A stretch of DNA of 64,000 bases from Verrucomicrobiia bacterium (GCA_022072455.1 JAJVHY010000009.1:62001-126000), one strand, 5' to 3'; positions 17,601 to 27,030 are shown, counted from the stretch's first letter. Program-made: numbers and translations. Notes: a model not told the origin generated them from the letters alone.

Positions 17601-18059
17601 ATGAACCGGTCGGGCCACATTGTGGTGTTTGCGCTGGATGAACAGAGAGTGGCGTTACCTCTGTCCGTCGTCGAACGGGTCGTGCGCGCGGTTGAAGTAA
17701 CACCCCTCCCCATTGCGTGGACGATTGTGCTGGGGGCGATCAACTTCCACGGTCAAATTCTTCCCGTCTTCAATCTCCGCCGGCGCTTGCGGCTGCCGGA
17801 CCGCGAGATGGAACTCAGCGATCACATCATCATCGCCAAAACCGCGCGGCGGCTGGTGGCGCTCGTGGTGGATGCGGCGGTCGGGGTGCTGGCGTGTCCG
17901 GAAAAGGAGATTGTCCCGCCTGAAGCGATCGTTCCCGGTATCGCTGACCTCGTTTCGGGAGTGGTAAAGCAGCCCAATGGGATGATTTTCATCCATGATC
18001 TGGACAGGTTTTTGTCGTTGGCGGAGACGCAGCAGTTGGAGGCGGTGTTGGCGGTATGA
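17601..18059 (+). CDS. CheW-like coupling protein 1 (WspB-like)
   Basis: A single CheW domain of 152 residues that should link receptor and kinase in a chemosensory array. Typical segments are IVVFALDEQRVALPLSVVERVV, the loop VLGAINFHGQILPVFNLRRRL and VALVVDAAVGVL. The ATG at 17601 is preceded by GGGAGA; ATGs at 17583 and 17562 are possible but would add non-family residues. Its stop overlaps the next start (ATGA). It is the first gene of an operon running to 26402. Confidence 0.88.
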   Translation: MNRSGHIVVFALDEQRVALPLSVVERVVRAVEVTPLPIAWTIVLGAINFHGQILPVFNLRRRLRLPDREMELSDHIIIAKTARRLVALVVDAAVGVLACPEKEIVPPEAIVPGIADLVSGVVKQPNGMIFIHDLDRFLSLAETQQLEAVLAV

Positions 18060-19387
18060 CCACCACCATCGCCAATCCGTTGCTCGCGCAGTTCAGCGAG
18101 TTCGTGACCGCGCAACTCGGGCTGCATTTTCCGCCGGAGCGCTGGCCGGATTTGCAGCGTGGCATTGGTGCAGTCGCGCATGAATTTGGGTATGACGACT
18201 CTGCAGCGTGCGTGCGCTGGTTGATGTCCGGGCCATTAACGAAGGCACAGGTGGATGTGTTGGCCGGCAACCTGACGGTCGGGGAGACGTATTTTTTTCG
18301 TGAGAAACGGACTTTTGAGGTGCTTGACCAGCAAGTCTTGCCGGAGTTGATCCGGCAGCGACGGGACGGTGAACGCCGGTTGCGGTTGTGGAGTGCGGGC
18401 TGTTGTACGGGTGAGGAAGCGTATTCACTGGCCATTTTGGTCCACCGTTTGTTGCCGGATTGGCGGGACTGGAACGTGATGATTCTGGCGACGGATGTGA
18501 ATTCGCGGTTCCTGCACAAGGCAACGCAGGGCGTGTTTGGGGAGTGGTCATTCCGTGACGCGCCGGCGTGGTTGAAGGAGGAGGCTTTTGAGTGCGTGGA
18601 GGGCAAACGGTATGCGATCCTGCCGGAGATCCGGCGGATGGTGCAGTTTGAACATTTGAACTTGGCCGAGGACGTGTATCCGTCGTTGTTGACCGACACG
18701 AACGCGATGGACGTGATCTTTTGCCGGAACGTGCTGATGTACTTCGCGCCGGCGCAGGCCCAGCGCGTTGTCACGCAGCTCCAGCACTGTCTCGTTGACG
18801 GTGGGTGGCTGGCGCTGAGCGCGACCGAGACAGCCGTGGCGATTTCCCAACAGCTCACGGTGGCGAACTTTGATGGGGCAATCCTCTATCAGAAGGGCGA
18901 ACGTCCGCCGGTGCCGGTCGCCACGCCGGTTGTCTGGGAGATGCCGGTCAAGGACAAGCGGCGGGTGGAACCACCGGCGCCGGATGCGCCAGCGATGATC
19001 CAACTGACGCGTGAGTTGGCGAATCAAGGCCGGTTGGCGGAGGCCCGGGCGTTGGCGGACAAGTTGGTGGTCGCGGAGAAGCTGAATCCGGTCGCCCAGT
19101 ATCTGCGGGCGATGATCGCGCTGGAACAAGGTGCTTTGCCGGAGGCAGCAAGGGCGTTGCAGCGGGCGGTGTACCTCGACCACAACTTCGTCATCGCCCA
19201 TTTTGCGCTGGGTAATCTGGCGCGCAGTGCCGGGCGGCGCAAGGAAGCGGAGAAACATTTCACGAATGTGCTGCACTTGCTTGACCGGTATGGTCAGGAT
19301 GACCTCTTGCCGGAGTCGGAGGGGATGACGGCGGGACGGTTGGCGGAAATCGTGAACTCGCTGCGTGACGAGGCGCCGGTCTCATGA
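18056..19387 (+). CDS. CheR methyltransferase with TPR domain (WspC-like)
   Basis: SAM-dependent methyltransferase of 443 residues that would methylate glutamates on the operon's receptor. The CheR core shows NLTVGETYFFRE, LWSAGCCTGEEAYSLAI (SAM-binding motif), MILATDVNSRFL and MDVIFCRNVLMYF. The C-terminal part (about residues 305-430) has TPR-like helices (ANQGRLAEARALADKLVV; PEAARALQRAVYLDHNFVIAHFALGN). This CheR-TPR fusion is characteristic of Wsp-type systems. Start and stop both overlap neighbours as ATGA. Confidence 0.92.
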   Translation: MTTTIANPLLAQFSEFVTAQLGLHFPPERWPDLQRGIGAVAHEFGYDDSAACVRWLMSGPLTKAQVDVLAGNLTVGETYFFREKRTFEVLDQQVLPELIRQRRDGERRLRLWSAGCCTGEEAYSLAILVHRLLPDWRDWNVMILATDVNSRFLHKATQGVFGEWSFRDAPAWLKEEAFECVEGKRYAILPEIRRMVQFEHLNLAEDVYPSLLTDTNAMDVIFCRNVLMYFAPAQAQRVVTQLQHCLVDGGWLALSATETAVAISQQLTVANFDGAILYQKGERPPVPVATPVVWEMPVKDKRRVEPPAPDAPAMIQLTRELANQGRLAEARALADKLVVAEKLNPVAQYLRAMIALEQGALPEAARALQRAVYLDHNFVIAHFALGNLARSAGRRKEAEKHFTNVLHLLDRYGQDDLLPESEGMTAGRLAEIVNSLRDEAPVS

Positions 19388-19905
19388 CCGAAGACCAGCA
19401 ACGCATTCTGAAGGCGCGCGCGCAGGCGCTGGCGCAGGAGCCGGTCGCCCAGGCGACCGAGGCAATGATCGAGGTGGTCGAGTTTTCGCTGGCGACGGAG
19501 CGGTACGCGATCGAGATCAGCTTCGTGCGCGAAGTGTTTCCGTTCAAGGAGCTGACGCCGGTGCCGTGCACACCGCCGTTCTATACCGGCATCGTGAACG
19601 TTCGCGGCCGGCTGATCCCGGTGGTGGACTTGAAGAAGTTCTTCGATTTGCCGGCCAACGGTCTGCAAGACTTGCACAAGGTCATCATCCTCCACTCGGC
19701 AGAAATGGACTTGGGCATATTGGCGGATGACGTGGGCGGGGTGCGGAGCGTGTCGGTCAGTCAGTTGCAGGCGGCATTGCCGACGTTGAGCGGGATCGGG
19801 CAAGAGTACCTGCGCGGGGTGACCGGCGACCGGCTGGTGGTGTTGGATGCCGAGCGGATACTTGGCGATCCGAAAATCGTCGTGCACGAGGAAATCGAGA
19901 AATAA
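19384..19905 (+). CDS. CheW-like coupling protein 2 (WspD-like)
   Basis: The second CheW domain protein of the operon, 173 residues, with about 30 extra N-terminal residues. Conserved parts are MIEVVEFSLATERYAIEISFV, TGIVNVRGRLIPVVDLKKFF and DLGILADDVGGVRSV. Two different CheW proteins flanking CheR is the arrangement of wspB-wspC-wspD. It is coupled to cheR by ATGA and followed 23 bp later by the receptor gene. Confidence 0.92.
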   Translation: MTEDQQRILKARAQALAQEPVAQATEAMIEVVEFSLATERYAIEISFVREVFPFKELTPVPCTPPFYTGIVNVRGRLIPVVDLKKFFDLPANGLQDLHKVIILHSAEMDLGILADDVGGVRSVSVSQLQAALPTLSGIGQEYLRGVTGDRLVVLDAERILGDPKIVVHEEIEK

Positions 19906-19928
19906 CGACAAGCAATCAGAGAAAAACC

Positions 19929-21656
19929 ATGAAACAAAGTATAAGCATGAAAATTGGGGGCGTGCTGGCGTTGGCGCTGGTCGCGTTGGTGATTGTGGGA
20001 ACGCAGTCCTACCGGGCCACCCGCCGGCTGATTACCGATGCCGGCTGGGTCACCCATACCCAACAGGTGCGCGAGGAAATCGCGAGCCTGCTGGCCGGGT
20101 TGCACGAGGCGGAAACGCTCCAGCGCGGATATTTGCTGACCGGCAAGTCGGACTACTTGGAGAGCTACAAGGCTGCGGCGAAAACGATAAATCAACATCT
20201 GCTTTCCCTGCGTCAACTGACCGCTGACAACCTCAACCAACAACGGCGGCTCGACAATTTGGAGCCGCTGCTCAAGGACCGGCTGGACCGGCTGGCGGAG
20301 GGAGAGAATGCCCGCACGGAGAAGGGCTTGGAAGCGGCGGCCCAGTACGCTGAAAAGGGTTTTGGCCGCAACCTGATGAACGAGATCCGCGCCATCACCG
20401 GCGAAATGAACAAGGACGAAAGCGCGCTCTTGGAAAAACGGACACGTGAATCAGAAGCCAGTTCCAACGCCGCTCTTAACACGATCCGATACGGCATGCC
20501 GCTCGCCATCGTCGTGGTCTGCATCATCGGTTTTGTGCTGACGCGCAACATCATCCGCCCGCTCAAAGCCGCCACGACGATCGCCGAGCGCATGGCTAGC
20601 GGCGATGTGTCGGTGGAGATCGAAGGAGAAGATCGCAGGGACGAAGCGGGCCAGTTGCTGCAGGCGTTCAAACGGATGACCGGATTCCAGCGCGAGATGG
20701 CCGGGATGGCGGGAAAAATCGCCGCCGGCGATTTGCACGTTCAGGTCAAACCGCAGTCGGCGCAGGATCTACTGGGCAACGCTTTCGCGTCGATGGTAAC
20801 GAACTTGCGAAGCCTGACGAGCGAAATCAGCGACGCGGTCAACGTGCTCGGCTCGGCTTCGAGCGAGATCGTGGCCTCCACCACGCAACTGGCCGCCAGC
20901 GCCACCGAGACGGCGACGGCAGTTACCGAGACCACCACTACCGTCGAAGAGGTAAAACAAACGGCGCAGGTGTCGAGTCAGAAGGCGAAGTCGGTTTCGG
21001 ACAGCGCGCAGAAGTCGGCGCAAATCTCGCAGGCCGGCCGCAAGTCCACGGACGATACGGTCGAGAGCATGAAGCGGATTCACCAGCAAATGAGCTCGAT
21101 AGCCGACAGCATGGTTCGCCTCAGCGAGCAGACCCAGGCCATCGGCCAGATCATCGCCGCCGTGGACGACCTCGCCGCGCAATCAAACTTGCTCGCCGTA
21201 AATGCCGCCATCGAGGCGGCGAAAGCCGGTGAGCAGGGCAAGGGTTTCACGGTCGTCGCGCAGGAGGTCAAGAGCCTCGCCGAGCAATCGAAGCAAGCGA
21301 CGGCGCAGGTGCGAACGATTCTCAACGACATCCAGAAAGCCACCAGCGCCGCCGTGATGGCGACCGAACAGGGCACGAAAGCCGTCGAGGCCGGGGTGAA
21401 ACAATCCGCGCAGGCCGGTGAGTCAATCTTGGCGTTGACCGGCAGCGTAACGGAATCGGCGCAATCGGCGACGCAGATTGCCGCGTCGAGCCAGCAACAG
21501 TTGATCGGCGTGGATCAGGTCGCCTCGGCGATGGAAAGCATCAAGCAGGCGACCGCACAGAACGTCGCCAGCGCGAAACAAATGGAAACCTCCGCCCGCA
21601 ACCTGAACGATGTGGGCCGGAAACTGAAACAGTTGATCGAGCGTTACAAGGTGTAG
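19929..21656 (+). CDS. Methyl-accepting chemotaxis protein with CHASE3-like sensor
   Basis: Transmembrane receptor of 575 residues. A first helix (GGVLALALVALVIVG, about residues 10-28) is followed by an extracytoplasmic domain with CHASE3 hallmarks (VREEIASLLAGLHEAETLQRGYLLTG). The second helix (MPLAIVVVCIIGFVLT, about 185-203) leads into a HAMP domain. The signalling domain has the conserved hairpin tip DDLAAQSNLLAVNAAIEAA followed by GEQGKGFTVVAQEVKSLAEQS. Candidate methylation glutamates and glutamines are frequent. It is the only receptor in the operon; its ligand is unknown. Confidence 0.94.
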   Translation: MKQSISMKIGGVLALALVALVIVGTQSYRATRRLITDAGWVTHTQQVREEIASLLAGLHEAETLQRGYLLTGKSDYLESYKAAAKTINQHLLSLRQLTADNLNQQRRLDNLEPLLKDRLDRLAEGENARTEKGLEAAAQYAEKGFGRNLMNEIRAITGEMNKDESALLEKRTRESEASSNAALNTIRYGMPLAIVVVCIIGFVLTRNIIRPLKAATTIAERMASGDVSVEIEGEDRRDEAGQLLQAFKRMTGFQREMAGMAGKIAAGDLHVQVKPQSAQDLLGNAFASMVTNLRSLTSEISDAVNVLGSASSEIVASTTQLAASATETATAVTETTTTVEEVKQTAQVSSQKAKSVSDSAQKSAQISQAGRKSTDDTVESMKRIHQQMSSIADSMVRLSEQTQAIGQIIAAVDDLAAQSNLLAVNAAIEAAKAGEQGKGFTVVAQEVKSLAEQSKQATAQVRTILNDIQKATSAAVMATEQGTKAVEAGVKQSAQAGESILALTGSVTESAQSATQIAASSQQQLIGVDQVASAMESIKQATAQNVASAKQMETSARNLNDVGRKLKQLIERYKV

Positions 21657-21666
21657 GACTGCCGGC

Positions 21667-23772
21667 ATGAACGGACGTGACGACGAATTCCTGAAGTCGC
21701 TATTGGCCGCCTTCCGGGGCGAGGCCGCGGAGCATTGGCAGGCGATCTCCGCGGGTTTGCTGGAGTTGGAGCGGTCACCGGCACCGGAAGTCGTCGAGCG
21801 CGTCTATCGCGAGGCGCACAGTTTGAAAGGTGCGGCGCGCGCCGTCAGCCAGACCGAGATCGAAACGGTGTGTCAGGCCTTGGAGTCTGCCTTTGCCGGC
21901 TGGAAACGGCAAGAGTGGCAACCCGTGCCGGCCAGCTTCGACACGTTGCATCGCGCGACCGACTTGATCCAACAACTTGTCGAAGCGCCGGGCAGCATCG
22001 ACCCGGGACGCGTGACGCAAATGAAGTCGGATATTGAGACGCTGTGTTTGCTTGCACCGCGAGCACCGGCCCCCGAACACGTGGAGCCGGTGATGCCGGC
22101 AACGCACGGGGGGGAGACGATCCGGGTGGCGACGCGAAAACTGGACGGCCTGATGCTGCAGGCGGAGGAGATGTTGGCGGTCAAACTCGCGGTCAATCAA
22201 CGGGCCGGTGATTTGCGGGAGTTGCGGACGCAGTTTAACGAACAACTCCGTGCTGAGGCGCCGGACCCGCACCAGTTGCGGGTGTTGGAAGCGAAACTGC
22301 AAACGTTATCGCGGGTGGCCGAGCATGACAACCACACCATTGGCCGGATGGTGGACGATTTGCTGGAGGGCTCGAAACAACTCTTGATGCTGCCGTGCGC
22401 GACATTCCTGAACGTGCTCCCAAAACTCGTGCGCGATCTCTGCCGGGATCAGGCGAAGGAAGCGGAGCTGGTCGTGCATGGCGGCGAAGTCGAGATCGAC
22501 AAGCGGATTCTGGAAGAGATGAAAGATCCGCTCATTCATCTCGTCCGCAACTGCGTTGATCACGGCGTCGAGAAACCGGCCGAACGCGCCCGGCTCGGTA
22601 AACCGGCCCGCGCGACGATCACCGTCTCGGTCACGCAGGTGGATGGCAACAAGGTGGAACTCGCTGTGAGCGATGACGGCGCGGGCGTGGCGGTCGAACA
22701 CGTCAAAGCGGCCGCCGTCAAACACGGACTGGTGTCCGCCGCAGATGCCCGGCAACTGGATGAGCCGGCGGCGTTGGCGCTGATGTTTCTCTCCGGCGTC
22801 TCGACGACGCCGATCATCACTAAGATTTCCGGACGCGGGCTGGGGTTGGCGATTGTGCGTGAGAAAGCCGAGAACCTCGGTGGCCGGGTGGCGGTGCAGA
22901 CGCAAGCCGGCAAGGGGACAACATTTCGGATTCTGCTGCCGCTGACGCTCGCGACATTCCGTGGGACGTTGGTGCAGGCGGCTGGACAGACATTTGTGAT
23001 CCCGACCACCAACGTTGAACGTGTCGGTCGGGTGCGTGTGGCCGAGATCAAGACTGTTGAGAACAACGAGACGATTGCGATGGATGGCAAGACGGTCGCG
23101 CTGGTCCGGCTGGCGCCAGTGTTGGAGTTGCCGGCCAATTCGGCGCTGACGGACGAGCCGGTCTGGCTGACGTTTGTGGTCGTGACCGCCGGCGAGAAGC
23201 GCATCGCGTTTGGCGTGGAGGCGGTGCTGCGGGCGCAGGAGGTGTTGGTCAAGTCGCTGCGGAAACCACTGGTGCGCGTGCGCAACATTGCCGGTGCGAC
23301 GGTGTTGGGGTCCGGGGCCGTGGTGCTGATTCTGAATGTCGCGGACTTGCTGCAGTCGGCGACAAAGGTCCGGCTGGTGGTGAAGGGCGCGCCGGCGCGG
23401 GCGGTGGAGCGGAAGGTCGTGTTGGTGGTGGAGGATTCGATCACATCGCGGATGTTGTTGAAGAATATTCTCGAATCGGCGGGTTACCGGGTGCGGACGG
23501 CGGTGGATGGGTTGGATGCGTTGAGCCAGTTGAAGACCGAGCCGGTCGACGGTGTCGTGTCGGATGTGCAGATGCCGCGGCTGGATGGGTTCAACCTGAC
23601 GGAGAAGATCCGGGCGGATCGGAAATTGGCGGAGTTGCCGGTGGTGCTGGTGACGGCGCTCGGGACCCAGGAAGACCGGGAGCGCGGTGTGGAGGTCGGC
23701 GCGAACGCGTACATCGTGAAGAGCAGTTTCGATCAGAGCAACCTGCTGGAAGCATTGCGGCGCTTGGTGTGA
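21667..23772 (+). CDS. Hybrid CheA histidine kinase with receiver domain (WspE-like)
   Basis: Array kinase of 701 residues. The N-terminal HPt domain carries the phosphorylatable His51 in YREAHSLKGAARAV. A dimerisation/ATPase region follows, with HLVRNCVDHGVEKP (N box), DDGAGV, GVSTTPIITKISGRGLGL (F/G boxes) and GKGTTFRILLPLTLA. A CheW-like regulatory domain (about 415-550) and a C-terminal receiver (about 575-701; VVEDSITSRM, SDVQMPRLDG) complete it. No P2-like domain is obvious. The fused receiver is typical of alternative-function (Wsp/Frz-type) arrays and may act as phosphate sink or relay. Confidence 0.94.
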   Translation: MNGRDDEFLKSLLAAFRGEAAEHWQAISAGLLELERSPAPEVVERVYREAHSLKGAARAVSQTEIETVCQALESAFAGWKRQEWQPVPASFDTLHRATDLIQQLVEAPGSIDPGRVTQMKSDIETLCLLAPRAPAPEHVEPVMPATHGGETIRVATRKLDGLMLQAEEMLAVKLAVNQRAGDLRELRTQFNEQLRAEAPDPHQLRVLEAKLQTLSRVAEHDNHTIGRMVDDLLEGSKQLLMLPCATFLNVLPKLVRDLCRDQAKEAELVVHGGEVEIDKRILEEMKDPLIHLVRNCVDHGVEKPAERARLGKPARATITVSVTQVDGNKVELAVSDDGAGVAVEHVKAAAVKHGLVSAADARQLDEPAALALMFLSGVSTTPIITKISGRGLGLAIVREKAENLGGRVAVQTQAGKGTTFRILLPLTLATFRGTLVQAAGQTFVIPTTNVERVGRVRVAEIKTVENNETIAMDGKTVALVRLAPVLELPANSALTDEPVWLTFVVVTAGEKRIAFGVEAVLRAQEVLVKSLRKPLVRVRNIAGATVLGSGAVVLILNVADLLQSATKVRLVVKGAPARAVERKVVLVVEDSITSRMLLKNILESAGYRVRTAVDGLDALSQLKTEPVDGVVSDVQMPRLDGFNLTEKIRADRKLAELPVVLVTALGTQEDRERGVEVGANAYIVKSSFDQSNLLEALRRLV

Positions 23773-23773
23773 G

Positions 23774-24817
23774 ATGAACAAGGACAAGATCAACGTGCTG
23801 GTGGTGGAGGATTCGCCGGTGGTGCAGATGTTGATGAAACATCTGCTCGACAGCGATCCGCAATTGCACGTGATGGGCACGGCCAATAACGGGCAGGAGG
23901 CAGTGGATTTCGTTGCCGGGCAGAAGCCCGACGTGATCCTGATGGACGTGCACATGCCGAAAATGGACGGCTACGAAGCGACGCGGCGGATCATGGAGAC
24001 GCAGCCAGTGCCGATCGTTATTTCCAGCGCGACGATGACCAATCAGGAAGTCGGGGCCACGTTCCATGCGCTGGAAGCCGGCGCGGTGGCGTTTATCGAG
24101 AAGCCGGTCGGGCTGGGCGGGGCAAACTTTGACCAGATGGTGCAGAAGCTTTTGCAGACCGTGAAGTTGATGGCCGAGGTCAAGGTGGTGAAGCGGTGGG
24201 GCCGCCAGCCGCGGGTTGAACCATTCCGGCCGGTGGGCAAACCCAGCGCCGCAATCAGAGTGATCGCCATCGGTGCTTCGACGGGCGGGCCGCCGGTTAT
24301 TCAGTCAATTTTGGCTGGGGTGCCCAAGGACCTACCGGTGCCGGTGTTGATTGTGCAGCATATTGCCGCCGGTTTCCTCCAGGGGATGGTTGATTGGCTC
24401 AAGCAGACAACTGGCTTCCCGGTCCATATGGCCGCACACGGAAAGGAAGCCTTGCCGGGGTGCGCTTATCTTGCGCCCGATGGTTGGCAGATGGGCCTTG
24501 GTTCCAATGGCCGGATTCTGCTGAGTAACGCCCCGCCGGAAAACGGACTGCGCCCGGCGGTTTCGTACCTGCTGCGGTCGGTTGCCCAGACTTGCGGACC
24601 GAACGCTGTGGGGGTCTTGCTGACCGGGATGGGGACCGACGGTGCGGAAGAACTCAAACTGCTGAAGGATCAAGGGGCAATCACCATTGCGCAGGATGCG
24701 GAAACAGCCGTGGTTCACGGCATGCCGGGGGCGGCGATCCGGCTTGGAGCGGCGACGTACATACTGCCAGCCAACCGGATCGCAGCGGCGCTGGCGACAC
24801 TGGTCAGTCGAAAATGA
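23774..24817 (+). CDS. CheB methylesterase response regulator (WspF-like)
   Basis: Demethylates the receptor when phosphorylated. The receiver domain (1-125) has acidic residues in VVEDSP and the phosphoacceptor Asp58 in LMDVHMPKMDG. The esterase domain (about 160-347) has a full catalytic triad: Ser169 in IGASTGGPP, His196 in VQHIAAGF and Asp289 in TGMGTDGAEE. Length (347 residues) is normal. It starts 1 base after cheA and its stop overlaps the next start (ATGA). Confidence 0.95.
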   Translation: MNKDKINVLVVEDSPVVQMLMKHLLDSDPQLHVMGTANNGQEAVDFVAGQKPDVILMDVHMPKMDGYEATRRIMETQPVPIVISSATMTNQEVGATFHALEAGAVAFIEKPVGLGGANFDQMVQKLLQTVKLMAEVKVVKRWGRQPRVEPFRPVGKPSAAIRVIAIGASTGGPPVIQSILAGVPKDLPVPVLIVQHIAAGFLQGMVDWLKQTTGFPVHMAAHGKEALPGCAYLAPDGWQMGLGSNGRILLSNAPPENGLRPAVSYLLRSVAQTCGPNAVGVLLTGMGTDGAEELKLLKDQGAITIAQDAETAVVHGMPGAAIRLGAATYILPANRIAAALATLVSRK

Positions 24818-26046
24818 AAAACACCCAACCCATCCACCTCCTCCTCGTCGACGACAATCCCGTGGACGCCGCGTTGGCGCAGCGCATGTTGCAGTCGCTG
24901 GAAAACGAATTGGCAATCGCCGCGCAGTGGGTTGACAGCGCGGAAAAGGCGTTGCTTGAAGTGCGCAATCGTGCCTTCGACGTGATGTTGCTGGATTACA
25001 ATTTACCGGGCATCAGCGGTTTGGAGGTTTTGGCGCAGATCCATCAACTCCCGCCCAACCAGCAGCCGGCCGTGATCATGTTGACCGCCAGCGGCAGCGA
25101 GAAGATTGCCGTGGAAGCGATGAAGAATGGCGCGCGCGATTACCTGCGCAAGGAGGATCTCGCGGTGGCCCCATTGCTGCGCGCCATCATCAGCGCGCTG
25201 TCACAGAAGCGGATGCAGGACCAACTGGCCGCGTACGTGACGCAGACGCAGGCCGACTTGAAGATGGCGCATGAGCTCCAGTGCGCGCTTTTGCCGCGCC
25301 ACTTCCCGCTCTTTCCACATACGGCTGACGATGCCGAAACCGCCGTGCGCTTCCATGCCCGGTACGTCTCGACGACAGATTTGGGGGGCGATTTTTACAG
25401 TGTCGTTCGGCTGTCGGACACGGTGGCGGGTGTATTCATCTGCGACGTCATGGGCCACGGAGTGCGGGCCGCGCTCGTGACGGCGATGATTCGCGCGCTG
25501 GTGGAAGAGTTGCAACCGCTGGCCCGAGAGCCCGGCCGGTTTTTGGCGGAGGTCAACACCGGTTTGCTGGCGATTTTGCAGCACACCGACGAACCGTTGT
25601 TTGCCACGGCCTTGTATCTCATCGCCGACATCGGGCGTGGTGAGATTCGCTACGCCAACGCGGGCCATCCCTCACCACTGCACGTCCACGCCGACCGGGG
25701 AGTGGTTGATGAGTTTCAATTTGCCATGGGCAATACCGGTCCAGCGTTGGGGCTGTTTCGGGTAACTGAGTACCCAACTGATACTGTTCCGATTGCCGGC
25801 GGCGATCTGTTGGTGTTGTTCACTGATGGCTTGTTCGAGGTGCAAGGCCCCGCCGACGATGAATACGGCCCCCACCGCTTGCGGGAGGCGGTCCAGCGCC
25901 GGGTGAGTGAGCCGCCCGCTGCGATGCTGGACGGGTTGATGACCGAGGTCCGGCAATTCTCCTCAACGGGCCAGTTTGTCGATGATGTGTGCCTGTTGGC
26001 GATAGAAGTGAGGCGGTTGGCCGCCGGCCTCAAGGAGGCGCGATGA
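24814..26046 (+). CDS. Receiver-PP2C phosphatase response regulator (RsbU/SpoIIE-like)
   Basis: A 410-residue protein, start ATG at 24814 overlapping the cheB stop. The N-terminal receiver has LLLVDDNPVD, phosphoacceptor Asp61 in LLDYNLPG and a conserved Lys in YLRKEDL. After a linker helix the C-terminal half is a PP2C/SpoIIE serine phosphatase with the metal-binding motifs DLGGDFYSV, FICDVMGHGVRAALVTAM and LLVLFTDGLFEV. Such proteins dephosphorylate STAS-domain anti-sigma antagonists. In Wsp operons this position is held by WspR, a receiver-GGDEF protein; here the output domain is a phosphatase. Phosphorylation by the CheA homologue is inferred from position. Confidence 0.93.
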   Translation: MKNTQPIHLLLVDDNPVDAALAQRMLQSLENELAIAAQWVDSAEKALLEVRNRAFDVMLLDYNLPGISGLEVLAQIHQLPPNQQPAVIMLTASGSEKIAVEAMKNGARDYLRKEDLAVAPLLRAIISALSQKRMQDQLAAYVTQTQADLKMAHELQCALLPRHFPLFPHTADDAETAVRFHARYVSTTDLGGDFYSVVRLSDTVAGVFICDVMGHGVRAALVTAMIRALVEELQPLAREPGRFLAEVNTGLLAILQHTDEPLFATALYLIADIGRGEIRYANAGHPSPLHVHADRGVVDEFQFAMGNTGPALGLFRVTEYPTDTVPIAGGDLLVLFTDGLFEVQGPADDEYGPHRLREAVQRRVSEPPAAMLDGLMTEVRQFSSTGQFVDDVCLLAIEVRRLAAGLKEAR

Positions 26047-26402
26047 GTGATTTTACCGGATTAGACCTGGCCACGATTGAGAAACTCAAGCAATTGGGGG
26101 GAGGCCCGTTTGCCGGCCAGATGATCGATCTTTTCTTTCAGTATCTGCCCGGCAAGTTGGCGGAAGCCAAGGCCGGGCTTGGAGGGGGAGATTTTCACGC
26201 CATCCAACAAGCCGTGCACCCGATCAAATCCAGCGCCAACAACGTGGGAGCTGTGGCCGTCAGGGAGTTGGCGCGGCAGATCGAACAACTGGCCTTGGAC
26301 AAGAACGGGGAGACAATTCCCGCCCTGCTGCATGATCTGGAAGAGGCGTATGCGCGGGTGGCGGTGCAACTCAAAGAGCAGCGCGCCGGGCTGGAGGCAT
26401 GA
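26043..26402 (+). CDS. HPt phosphotransfer domain protein
   Basis: A 119-residue helical protein, start ATG at 26043 overlapping the previous stop as ATGA. It has the HPt signature HPIKSSANNVGA, with His59 as the likely phosphorylated residue, and downstream helices (VRELARQIEQLAL). It lacks any kinase domain, so it must be phosphorylated by a receiver, for example the one fused to CheA. It can then pass phosphate to another receiver, such as the stand-alone protein at 27031-27468 or the PP2C receiver. It closes the plus-strand operon, facing the STAS gene with an 8-base gap. Confidence 0.88.
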   Translation: MSDFTGLDLATIEKLKQLGGGPFAGQMIDLFFQYLPGKLAEAKAGLGGGDFHAIQQAVHPIKSSANNVGAVAVRELARQIEQLALDKNGETIPALLHDLEEAYARVAVQLKEQRAGLEA

Positions 26403-26410
26403 GCCGCCGC

Positions 26411-26968
26411 TCAGGTTTTTGCTGGTGGCTCGGGCAGGCTTTCTTCGCGCAATAATTGGATCACCGTGGCGAACTTCGCTGCGTTCCGGTTGTCGACGCG
26501 AACCAGGTCGGTATGGGCGGTCAGCATGATCTGGCGGGTCTCCTGCTGATTCAGCGGCTTGCGCTGTTCCGCAGTGTTTGAATCCGGTAACTGCTGGAAG
26601 ACGAGGTTGACGGGCAGGTTCAAACAGGAATGGTCAGTCCCGCTCGCCGCCACGTTGAATATGCGATGCAAGCCCAGTCCTCGGAGTAGGTCCTGATGTT
26701 GCTGGTTGGCGTTGATGACCCAGTTCGTTCCTGACCCGCCTTGCTGGTGGAGCCGCATTCCAAGGCCGGCCAACACACCCAAAAACGTGCTGTCCATTCC
26801 CACACACTGCGCTAGATCCACCACGAGTTCGTTGCTGCCGGACCGGACTTTGTTGGAAACGTATTGCTTCAACGCTGGGCTGTTCTGAAATGTTCCCCGC
26901 CCTTGAATCCGAATCCACACACTCGTTCCGGTAGAGGCGACATATATTCCCTGCGACAGTTCAGCCAT
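26411..26968 (-). CDS. STAS-domain protein (anti-sigma-factor antagonist-like)
   Basis: 185 residues from the ATG at 26968, with GGGAGGT just upstream. The first 100 residues form a STAS domain: IYVASTGTSVWIRIQGRGTF, NELVVDLAQCVGMDSTFLG. Ser60 of MDSTFLG is at the position phosphorylated in SpoIIAA/RsbV proteins. About 85 further residues follow, with no recognised domain. It is the likely substrate of the PP2C phosphatase encoded by the converging operon. No RsbW-like anti-sigma kinase was found in the window. Confidence 0.85.
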   Translation of the reverse strand: MAELSQGIYVASTGTSVWIRIQGRGTFQNSPALKQYVSNKVRSGSNELVVDLAQCVGMDSTFLGVLAGLGMRLHQQGGSGTNWVINANQQHQDLLRGLGLHRIFNVAASGTDHSCLNLPVNLVFQQLPDSNTAEQRKPLNQQETRQIMLTAHTDLVRVDNRNAAKFATVIQLLREESLPEPPAKT

Positions 26969-27030
26969 TCGACCTCCCAATTTCACCGGCCATGGCAACG
27001 CCCTGGGGCCGCGTTTGCTTCACTCGTGGC

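Noticed and set aside
22306-23955. 549-codon minus-strand frame opposite cheA and cheB
   Set aside because: Spans two genes with clear kinase and esterase motifs; its translation is His/Arg/Gln-rich with no domain.
24814-26046. Calling the regulator WspR
   Set aside because: No GGDEF or related motif is present; the output domain has PP2C metal-binding motifs.
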